Shown: positions 56,400 through 64,000 of the stretch, in pieces | Position numbering within the stretch: position 1 is the first letter of the stretch | Layout: each line of letters opens with the position of its first letter | Source: Candidatus Cryptobacteroides faecipullorum | GTDB lineage: Bacteria; Bacteroidota; Bacteroidia; Bacteroidales; UBA932 | NCBI GenBank assembly: GCA_017694885.1 | Contig: JADIMH010000065.1 | Coordinates: forward strand, 1-64,000 | Length of the DNA stretch: 64,000 nucleotides | Direction: 5' to 3' | Made by a program: the position numbers and the translations under genes | The notes under the pieces: model-generated | The model's database searches: none | Told to the model about the DNA's origin: nothing | What the model saw: only the letters and a program-made list of their open reading frames with translations

Positions 56400-56858
56400 C
56401 TAAAACTTGGTCTTCATTATTTCAGAATAAAGGATAAGTTTCCTGGGATCGATTTCCAGACGGCTTTTCCTCTCGGGTTCATGACAGGCCGGTCCGGGTA
56501 CGGATTTTCCGGTCCTCTGCGCAATGATATCCTTTATGGACCTGTAACCGTCATCGAGAAGGTCCTCAGGCACCGAGGATACAGGGAAAGCGGCCTCGGA
56601 AGTCAGGGCCGCGGCGGAACGAACGTCCTTTTCAGGAGTTTCCGGAGCATGGACTACTGTCGGGAACGGTTCGTCAAGAATGCGACGGTCGGAAGGTTCC
56701 TGTCCCTTATCCACTTCCCCTTCGAGCTTTTCCCTGAAACCGCGGACCTTGCCGGCAGCACCTTGCTTCCCGGCCTGGATCAGGACCTTCTCTATTGCCT
56801 TGGCGATAACAGGAATAATGAATAACAATACAGTAAGTACAGTGATAATACCATCCAT
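56400..56858 (-). CDS. hypothetical protein with N-terminal TM helix
   Basis: MDGIITVLTVLLFIIPVIAKAIEKVLIQAGKQ...RKLILYSEIMKTKF; upstream of greA in the same orientation. Confidence 0.6.
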   Translation of the reverse strand: MDGIITVLTVLLFIIPVIAKAIEKVLIQAGKQGAAGKVRGFREKLEGEVDKGQEPSDRRILDEPFPTVVHAPETPEKDVRSAAALTSEAAFPVSSVPEDLLDDGYRSIKDIIAQRTGKSVPGPACHEPERKSRLEIDPRKLILYSEIMKTKF

Positions 56859-56914
56859 GCCTTATCCGGTTTTTTCCAAATTTCAGAAATTTTTTCCAAT
56901 CTCCAATGAATATC

Positions 56915-57799
56915 TCAAAAATCAGACATAAGACAGAGCTGCCTGTCTTTCTGAAGCTGGTTCTTCAGGGCTTCCAATGAAGCGAACCTGATCTCCTCCC
57001 TTATCTTACGTATGAAAGTAACTTTCATGTCCAGGCCATAGATATCCTCGTCAAAGCCGAAAATGTTGGTTTCCACCGTGCATGCATTTCCCGCTCCTAC
57101 CGTCGGTCTGTTGCCGATATTGCACATTCCCTTCCATTCCTTTCCGAGCGTCTGCACTTTAACGGAATATACCCCGTTCCCGGGAATGAGTTTCAACGGT
57201 TCATACAGCTGCATGTTCGCCGTAGGGAATCCCATCGTCCTGCCTATCCTGTTGCCCGCTACGACAACACCGTAAAGAGAATAGTCATAGCCGAGCATGG
57301 CAGCGGCATCCGATACGTCTCCGGAAGAGATCAGAGCCCTGATCCTTGTAGAACTTACCGCCGTTCCGGGCATGCCCTCCACCATATCGGTCCTGATTAC
57401 ATCAAGACCGAGGCTTTCAGCGACGGAAGCCACCTCCTGCGGAGGAATAGAGTCGGATCCCATTCTGTTGTCGTATCCGAGAATGATTGCAGTACCGTTG
57501 AACTTTTCCTTGACATACTGCTTCAAATACTCTCCGGTGGTCAAGGATCCGAATTCCCTTGTGAAAGGTATCACCTCGACCCTGTCGACCCCGAGTTCTT
57601 CCAGCATCTTCTTTTTCTCATGAAGAGAAGACAGCAGCCTGAAAGTCCGGGCTTCAAGCTGAAGCACATTACGGGGATGAGGCCAGAATGTGATAACCAG
57701 GCTCTCCTCCCCGCGTGCTTTTGCAGCCTTTACCAGCTGCGATATTACAAGACGGTGCCCGAGATGGACACCGTCGAAAAATCCGGTCGCTACAACCAT
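56915..57799 (-). CDS. ribF: bifunctional riboflavin kinase / FAD synthetase
   Basis: VVATGFFDGVHLGHRLVISQLVKAAKARGEESLVITFWPHPRNVL...GNRIGRTMGFPTANMQL...MCNIGNRPTVG. Confidence 0.95.
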   Translation of the reverse strand: MVVATGFFDGVHLGHRLVISQLVKAAKARGEESLVITFWPHPRNVLQLEARTFRLLSSLHEKKKMLEELGVDRVEVIPFTREFGSLTTGEYLKQYVKEKFNGTAIILGYDNRMGSDSIPPQEVASVAESLGLDVIRTDMVEGMPGTAVSSTRIRALISSGDVSDAAAMLGYDYSLYGVVVAGNRIGRTMGFPTANMQLYEPLKLIPGNGVYSVKVQTLGKEWKGMCNIGNRPTVGAGNACTVETNIFGFDEDIYGLDMKVTFIRKIREEIRFASLEALKNQLQKDRQLCLMSDF

Positions 57800-60700
57800 C
57801 TTACAAGTTCAAAATCCTGTCTGTGAGGCAACAGCGGATTCTTTGCATAAATCCTTGCCGCCACCTGATACAGACCTGCCCTTTCAGGCATTACCGATGC
57901 CTGATACTTGGCTGTTTCATCATGATACTCGACAGGGGTGAATTCGTACTTCTCCTGAATATGAAGCTTGCCCTTGTTGTCGGTAGTCGCGAACAGCATC
58001 TCCACGCCTATATCGTCCGGATGAAGGTCGCTTATGTTCAGGACTACTTCAGCCTTGAACTCCTTGCCGAGAGATACATAGTCGTAAGAACCGTCAGGTT
58101 TCACTACGGAAACGACACTTACATTAGGCCATTCGCGTCTCATATGCCTCTTCCATGCAGCAATATCCTTTGCTGTCTTATAATCGTCGGCTACCATCAT
58201 GGCCGTACGCCTGGACTGAGGATCATAATACTGGTTAATGTAATCGGTAAGCATACGGTTCGTAGTGAAGTTGCATGCCACCTGAGCCACGGTATTCTTG
58301 ATATAGCCGATCCAGCCGGCTGAAAGGCCGGTCTCCTTGTTCTTGTCATAGAACAGAGGGGCGATCTCATTCTCGATTATGGTATAGATCGTAGCTGCAT
58401 CGAGTTCATCCTGATAGTTCTGGTCATCGTATGTGCGCTCGCGAGGAAGTGCCCATCCTGCGCCCTGCCTGTAACCTTCGACCCACCATCCGTCAAGTAC
58501 GGAGAAATGCATCACTCCATTCATGGCCGCCTTTTCTCCTGATGTGCCGGAAGCCTCAAGAGGCCTTGTAGGGTTGTTCATCCAGACATCCACTCCCTGG
58601 ACGAGCATTTTGGCCAGAGAAATATCATAATTAGGGACAAACACGATCTTGCCTATGAACTGAGGCATCTTGGATACGTCGACAATCATCTTTATGAGAT
58701 CCTGTCCGGCCTTGTCGGCAGGATGGGCTTTTCCGGCAAAGATGAACTGCACAGGATGCTCTGGATCATTGACTATCTCATTGAGCCTGTCAAGATCACG
58801 GAACAGGAGATGAGCCCTCTTGTATGTGGCGAACCGCCTTGCGAATCCGATAGTGAGGACATCGTCACGAAGCGTCTCCTTGATGGTAACTATCTGACGT
58901 GGAGAATAGTGGTTGGCTGCCGCAGGATCGGACAGGCGCTCCTTGATGGCAGAGATAAGTTTTGCCCTCAAAGCAGTCCTGACATTCCAGACGACCTTGT
59001 CATCCACTTTATAGATTCCCTCGAAGCATGACTTGTCATAATGATGCGTAGCGAACTCGTCACCGAAGACTTCGGCATGGACTTTCTTCCATTCCGGAGC
59101 GGTCCATGTAGGGTAGTGGACACCGTTAGTGACATAAGTGATATTGAGTTCCTCCGGGAGATACCCAGGCCACATATTGGCGAATATGTCCTTGCTGACC
59201 TCGCCGTGGAGCCATGAAACACCATTTACTTCCTGCGAGATATTGGCAGCAAGGTAGCTCATGGAGAACTTCTCGTTAGGGTCGGAACCGTTTATCTTGC
59301 CCAGTCCCATCATTGTCTCCCAATCGATCTTAAGACGCTGCGGGTAATGTCCGATGTACTTTCTCAGAAGGCCTTCATCGAATGCGTCATGTCCTGCAGG
59401 GACAGGAGTATGGGTAGTGAACAGGGAAGAAGACCTGACCACTTCCATTGCCTCAGGGAAATCGAGGTTGTCCTGCTGGATATACTCACGGAGCCTCTCC
59501 AGGCCGATGAAAGCGGCATGCCCCTCGTTGCAATGGTAAACTTCAGGATTAATGCCGAGCTTTCTCAGGGCACGGATACCGCCGACTCCCAAAAGGAGTT
59601 CCTGTTTCAGACGGTTTTCCCAGTCGCCGCCATAAAGGTGATGCGTGACCGACCTGTCCTCAGGAAGGTTGTCCTCATAGTCGGTATCCATGAGATACAG
59701 TTCGGTACGGCCTACATCCACCCTCCAGAGCCTTGCATTAAGGTTCCTGCCGGGGAATGCCACGCTGACCGTCATCCAGTTCCCTTCAGCATCCTTTACA
59801 GGAATTGCCGGAATCTTCATGAAATCCTGGGCATCGTATTTCGCCACCTGGTTGCCCTGGGCGGAAAGTATCTGGGTAAAATAACCGTAACGGTAAAGAA
59901 GTCCCACGGCTACGAGATTGGTATTCATGTCACTGGTTTCCTTCAGGTAGTCGCCTGCGAGGATACCCAGACCTCCCGAATATATCTTCAGCGAGGTATC
60001 CAGTCCGTATTCCATGCAGAAATAGGCTATCGACGGACTCTTCCGCTCGGCCTTGAGTGCCATGTAGGAGTTGAACTCGTCGACAACGGATTTAAGTCTG
60101 GCAAGGAAGCCGCTGTCCTTTTCAAGGGCATGATAACGTTTGAGGCTGACCTTGTCGAGCATGGCTATAGGATTCTCGCCTGAGGCCTCCCACGCATCCG
60201 GATCTATGGATCTGAACAGATCCTTCGCTGACTCGTTCCAGCACCACCACAAATTTCTCGACAGGACCTCAAGATCCTTCAGACTGTCCGGAAGATGGCG
60301 CAAGAAGAATACGCTGTTCCAGGACGGCTTGTTGACATCTATTTTATACTGCATTGATTTCTCACTCCTTGTCTCAGGGAATGCTCCTTTTTCTGATATG
60401 ACTTTCTCAAGCGCTTCTGAATACGCCTGCTTGTAATAAACTATATTGTTTTCCCAAAGAGCTATCTCGGACACCTCTTTGGCGTTCGACATATACACCT
60501 GTCTTCCTGACTTGTCCAGGTTCGCGATTTCCTTCATGCGGCCGATTACCCCTTCTACGACATCATTGTAGTTGGTATCGTTCCTCTCCACGATGGAAAT
60601 TCCCGGATGCTCCTTACCGTAATGGTCTTTCACCCATACGCCGAATCCCGCAAGGGTCGTAGTCAGGGTAGGCACCTTGAAAGCAAGGCTCTCGAGCGGG

Positions 60701-62025
60701 GTATATCCCCAAGGCTCGTAGTATGACGGGAATACCGTAAGATCAAGACCGGCCAGAAGATCGTAGTACTTCATGTTGAAGATACCGTCATCCCCGTTAA
60801 GGTAAGACGGGATGAAGTATACTTTGACCTTGTCTCCGACAGCATTGTTCAGTTTCACTTCACGCAGGCGGCGTGTTATGATATCGTATTCAGGATCCAT
60901 CAGATAATGGGAAACCTGGGTAACATATCCGCTGTCAGCACCGTTCATCTTCGCCACGAGCTCCTTGTCAGCGCCCTTGTGTCCTGACGGTATCAGGATG
61001 AAAGCCTGAACGGTCTTTCCTTCAAATCCTGTCTCATTGAGTTTGGCGAGAGCATCGATGAAGACATCGATACCCTTGTTCTTCCACTCGTAGCGACCGC
61101 CTATTCCGACGAATACCGCATTTTCCGGAACAGTCTCCCCTGACATGGCAGTAGCCACTTCGACGAATTTCGCCCTGGCGGCTTTCCTCATCGTATCGTA
61201 TTCTTCATCCGTCGAAGGAGTGAAACTGTTTTCGAAACCGTTCGGAGTTACGATATCCACCTCCCTGGTAAGGAACTGTCTGCATTCCGCTGCGGTGATT
61301 CCGCTGACCGTAGTGAAAATGTCGGAATGCAAGGCAGACTGCTTTTCGAGGGAATGACGTGCGAGGACGTTGAATTCACGGGCCTTGGCGTCTCCGTCAT
61401 ACAGTTTCATGGAATCATACAGAGGAAGGTTGTTCCCTGCAACGCATCTGCCTACCACAGTCGCATGTGTAGTAAAGACAGTAGCCACCGGCAACTTGGT
61501 CTTCTTTAAATAAAGGAGTCCGGCACCGGTCATCCATTCATGGAACTGTGCGACTACCTTGTCGGAAGGCGTAAGATTGAACTTGTAAAAACTTTCGATC
61601 ACCTTTCCGGCAGTGTAGCCGAAGAGGGCAGACTCCACGTAATCCCAGTTGCCTGTAAGGGAATCCACCCCGAAATCCTTCCACATCTCGGTCAGCAATT
61701 CATCTTTTCTCGTAAGATACTGCTTGAAATCGACCAGGATTGCCGTAGGCTTTCCCGGTACGTTCCATTTGCCGACCCTTATGCGCAGCCCTTCCTGTGC
61801 AGCCTGCTCTCTCCACATCCTGTAGAGAAGCGGGTCTTCGATAAAATCAGGGTTGTTTTCAACATTCATCCAGACATCAGGGCCTATGAGGATATGATGC
61901 CTCTTCAGCTCGCTCTTAAGGTAAAGCGACTTGGTGGCAATGACGGTATAGATACCGCCTACTTTGTTGCACACTTCCCAGCTTACCTCAAAAAGATAGT
62001 CCGGCTTGATCAATTCTTTATTCAT
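57790..62025 (-). CDS. fusion: GT3-type glycogen synthase domain + GT35 alpha-glucan phosphorylase
   Basis: 1411 aa. N-terminus PDYLFEVSWEVCNKVGGIYTVIATKS, FPSYYEPWGYTPLESLAFKVPTLTTTLAGFG. C-terminal phosphorylase FCMEYGLDTSLKIYSGGLGILAGDYLKETSD, EASGTSGEKAAMNGVMHFSVLDGWWVEGY (PLP lysine). Confidence 0.92.
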   Translation of the reverse strand: MNKELIKPDYLFEVSWEVCNKVGGIYTVIATKSLYLKSELKRHHILIGPDVWMNVENNPDFIEDPLLYRMWREQAAQEGLRIRVGKWNVPGKPTAILVDFKQYLTRKDELLTEMWKDFGVDSLTGNWDYVESALFGYTAGKVIESFYKFNLTPSDKVVAQFHEWMTGAGLLYLKKTKLPVATVFTTHATVVGRCVAGNNLPLYDSMKLYDGDAKAREFNVLARHSLEKQSALHSDIFTTVSGITAAECRQFLTREVDIVTPNGFENSFTPSTDEEYDTMRKAARAKFVEVATAMSGETVPENAVFVGIGGRYEWKNKGIDVFIDALAKLNETGFEGKTVQAFILIPSGHKGADKELVAKMNGADSGYVTQVSHYLMDPEYDIITRRLREVKLNNAVGDKVKVYFIPSYLNGDDGIFNMKYYDLLAGLDLTVFPSYYEPWGYTPLESLAFKVPTLTTTLAGFGVWVKDHYGKEHPGISIVERNDTNYNDVVEGVIGRMKEIANLDKSGRQVYMSNAKEVSEIALWENNIVYYKQAYSEALEKVISEKGAFPETRSEKSMQYKIDVNKPSWNSVFFLRHLPDSLKDLEVLSRNLWWCWNESAKDLFRSIDPDAWEASGENPIAMLDKVSLKRYHALEKDSGFLARLKSVVDEFNSYMALKAERKSPSIAYFCMEYGLDTSLKIYSGGLGILAGDYLKETSDMNTNLVAVGLLYRYGYFTQILSAQGNQVAKYDAQDFMKIPAIPVKDAEGNWMTVSVAFPGRNLNARLWRVDVGRTELYLMDTDYEDNLPEDRSVTHHLYGGDWENRLKQELLLGVGGIRALRKLGINPEVYHCNEGHAAFIGLERLREYIQQDNLDFPEAMEVVRSSSLFTTHTPVPAGHDAFDEGLLRKYIGHYPQRLKIDWETMMGLGKINGSDPNEKFSMSYLAANISQEVNGVSWLHGEVSKDIFANMWPGYLPEELNITYVTNGVHYPTWTAPEWKKVHAEVFGDEFATHHYDKSCFEGIYKVDDKVVWNVRTALRAKLISAIKERLSDPAAANHYSPRQIVTIKETLRDDVLTIGFARRFATYKRAHLLFRDLDRLNEIVNDPEHPVQFIFAGKAHPADKAGQDLIKMIVDVSKMPQFIGKIVFVPNYDISLAKMLVQGVDVWMNNPTRPLEASGTSGEKAAMNGVMHFSVLDGWWVEGYRQGAGWALPRERTYDDQNYQDELDAATIYTIIENEIAPLFYDKNKETGLSAGWIGYIKNTVAQVACNFTTNRMLTDYINQYYDPQSRRTAMMVADDYKTAKDIAAWKRHMRREWPNVSVVSVVKPDGSYDYVSLGKEFKAEVVLNISDLHPDDIGVEMLFATTDNKGKLHIQEKYEFTPVEYHDETAKYQASVMPERAGLYQVAARIYAKNPLLPHRQDFELVRWL

Positions 62026-63323
62026 TTGTCAGTTTTTGTTTTTACCGTTTTCTTCCTGGCGGCAGGTTTCTTCGCAGGAGCCTTTTTTACCGCTTTCTGT
62101 GTTTTTGAGTCCGCAAATTTAGCATCAGAAAATGAAATAGCATCATCTACCCTGATAATAAAATCGCTCAAAACATTCATATAATTTATAAATGCCTCAT
62201 ACGGAGTATCATACGGGTTGAAATACTTATGAACCGCACCGTCCGAGAAGAACTTGGTACACATATAATAGAAATGGTCGCTCTCCTGAAGATGGCCGAA
62301 ATCCGACCATAGCACCGGATCATTCAGCAGAGAAAGCTTCTCTGTAAGACCGTAAAGCTTGTTGAATGCATCGTTCTGGAGTTCGTTGCCGAGCCATGCA
62401 GTCACATCCCTTTCCTCGTCTGCCCATGATATCGCATCCGGAACGTCGAGCTCCCCTACCGGATTATGCTTCTTGGCAGCCTGTGTCGGGGTCACGAATT
62501 CGAATTCCCCGTCCTTAAGGACGACTTCAGGGAAAAATCTCATGAAATCGAAAATGCCGCTCTGGGCCTTCTGGTGCTCTCCGAATGTCTCATAATCCAT
62601 AAACAGATTCACGATCTCGCTGTCCTTTGCGGAGGCCTTGATCCATGAAAGGTACTTTTCTCCGGTCAACGGCCAGTCCTGCCAGCTCTTGTCAGAGAAC
62701 CTGAAAGCGATGTCATCGCTCAGGGAAGAATTCTTGAGAAGGAGTTTCAGGCCCGGCGCCTGCGCCCCGCTGTACAGATAGTTCGGGCTTCTCCATCCGA
62801 GGACATGCTTGGCGCCTTCAGTAAGCATGGTCTTGAATCCCAGGTCGTAGACCATCGACCCTATAGCATCGGAATAGATCAGCTCGGTATTTCTGAAAGC
62901 CTTCGGAGTCACGCCGAAATAGTTCTTGATGGCAGCCTTATGCTTTTCGACCTGATGTCTGAACTCGGCAGGTGAAGCGAGTGAAGCCAATGAATGGTAA
63001 TAAGTCTCGCACAGGAACTCCACACAGCCCGTATCGGCAAGTTTCCTGAAGCTCTCGATGACCTCGGGATCATAACGGTCGAACTGCTCAAGGACAGATC
63101 CTGAAATGGAGAAAGTGACCTTGAACTGCCCCTTGTACCTGTTAATAAGCTCAAGAAGCAGGGCATTGGTAGGAAGATAGCATCTCTGGGATACCCTGCG
63201 GAGGATAGTCCTGTTTGCAAAATCATCGTAATAATGGGAATCCTTACCTATATCGAAGAATCTGTATAACCTTAACCTGTTTGGCTGATGTACCTGGAAA
63301 TATAGGCAAATACTTTTTTTCAT
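62022..63323 (-). CDS. GH57 family glycoside hydrolase with Lys/Ala-rich C-terminal tail
   Basis: SICLYFQVHQPNRLRLYRFFDIG...AFRNTELIYSDAIGSMVYDLGFKTMLTEGAKHVLGWRSPNYLY; tail KKAPAKKPAARKKTVKTKTDK. 4-nt overlap with the synthase/phosphorylase gene. Confidence 0.9.
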   Translation of the reverse strand: MKKSICLYFQVHQPNRLRLYRFFDIGKDSHYYDDFANRTILRRVSQRCYLPTNALLLELINRYKGQFKVTFSISGSVLEQFDRYDPEVIESFRKLADTGCVEFLCETYYHSLASLASPAEFRHQVEKHKAAIKNYFGVTPKAFRNTELIYSDAIGSMVYDLGFKTMLTEGAKHVLGWRSPNYLYSGAQAPGLKLLLKNSSLSDDIAFRFSDKSWQDWPLTGEKYLSWIKASAKDSEIVNLFMDYETFGEHQKAQSGIFDFMRFFPEVVLKDGEFEFVTPTQAAKKHNPVGELDVPDAISWADEERDVTAWLGNELQNDAFNKLYGLTEKLSLLNDPVLWSDFGHLQESDHFYYMCTKFFSDGAVHKYFNPYDTPYEAFINYMNVLSDFIIRVDDAISFSDAKFADSKTQKAVKKAPAKKPAARKKTVKTKTDK

Positions 63324-63339
63324 GGCTATTATGTTTTTA

Positions 63340-64000
63340 CTATTTTATCACTGATTCGTACACTTTCTTTATCTTATAGGCTGCATTGTTCCATTTGAGA
63401 GTATTCACCTCATCGTAACCACAACGTGCAGCCAGATCAGCCATCGCGCTATAGTTCAGCAACCCGTAAATGGCATCAGCCATAGCATCCACATCCCAGA
63501 AATCCACCTTGATGGCATATTTCAGGACCTCGGCTACGCCTGACTGCTTGGAAATGATGGTAGGCACATTCGTCTGCATGGCCTCCAGCGGAGATATGCC
63601 GAACGGTTCGGAAACCGACGGCATGATATAGACATCGGACAGGGCGAACATCTTCTGGACATCAGCCCCTCTGAGGAATCCCGTAAAATGGAATCTGTCG
63701 GAAATGCCCAGACGCGCCACGTGTCTGATACACCTGTTGAGCATGTCGCCGCTTCCGGCCATGACGAAACGGACATTGTCGCATCTCTTGAGCACTTTCG
63801 CAGCAGCTTCGATAAAATACTCCGGACCTTTCTGGAAAGTGATACGGCCAAGGAAGGTAACAACCTTGTCCCTGACTCCGCGCTCGACCTGAAGGTTGGT
63901 GCGTCCGCTGAAATCCACGGCATTGTGTACGGCCACTACCTTTTCAGGAGCAATACCGTATCTGTTTATCACTATGTTTCTGGTAAGTTCACTCACTGCG
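63340..64000 (-). CDS. glycosyltransferase family 4 / starch-synthase-like protein, N-terminus beyond the window
   Basis: KVVTFLGRITFQKGPEYFIEAAAKVLKRCDNVRFVMAGSGDML...DVYIMPSVSEPFGISPLEAMQTNVPTIISKQSGVAEVL; frame open to the right edge. Confidence 0.88.
   Translation of the reverse strand, partial: AVSELTRNIVINRYGIAPEKVVAVHNAVDFSGRTNLQVERGVRDKVVTFLGRITFQKGPEYFIEAAAKVLKRCDNVRFVMAGSGDMLNRCIRHVARLGISDRFHFTGFLRGADVQKMFALSDVYIMPSVSEPFGISPLEAMQTNVPTIISKQSGVAEVLKYAIKVDFWDVDAMADAIYGLLNYSAMADLAARCGYDEVNTLKWNNAAYKIKKVYESVIK

Noticed and set aside
59347-60183. 278-aa plus-strand ORF
   Set aside because: Antisense to the glycogen synthase/phosphorylase fusion.

Overview
The window looks like a gene-dense stretch of a Bacteroidota (Bacteroidales-like) chromosome. 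The support is SusC/SusD, a NigD-like protein, a UpxY/NusG-like protein, BamA/OmpH gene order, and recurrent TTTG-N19-22-TAnnTTTG promoter-like motifs. I support about 55 protein genes, two tRNAs (Asn-GTT, His-GTG), several hairpin terminators, a small polysaccharide-utilisation-like locus (GH20, SusC, SusD, Ser-type sulfatase) and a glycogen-type alpha-glucan cluster that includes a 1411-aa synthase-phosphorylase fusion. I saw no CRISPR array, prophage, integrase, transposase or rRNA. The observations most worth a second look are: (1) an operon-like AmpG permease / signal-peptide-less HxHxQ-phosphorylase::SpoIID fusion / GT2 block that could be a cytosolic muropeptide-processing route; (2) an ECF sigma factor followed by one polypeptide with an anti-sigma-like N-terminus, one TM helix, a ~115-aa linker and a C-terminal outer-membrane beta-barrel; (3) a ~480-bp non-coding palindromic element beside tRNA-Asn with three successive ACACCTG-armed dyads inside an imperfect outer inverted repeat; (4) a carboxyltransferase-type protein whose biotinyl-like domain lacks the canonical lysine (YYGME instead of AMKM). 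All family calls come from reading the translations. No database search was run.
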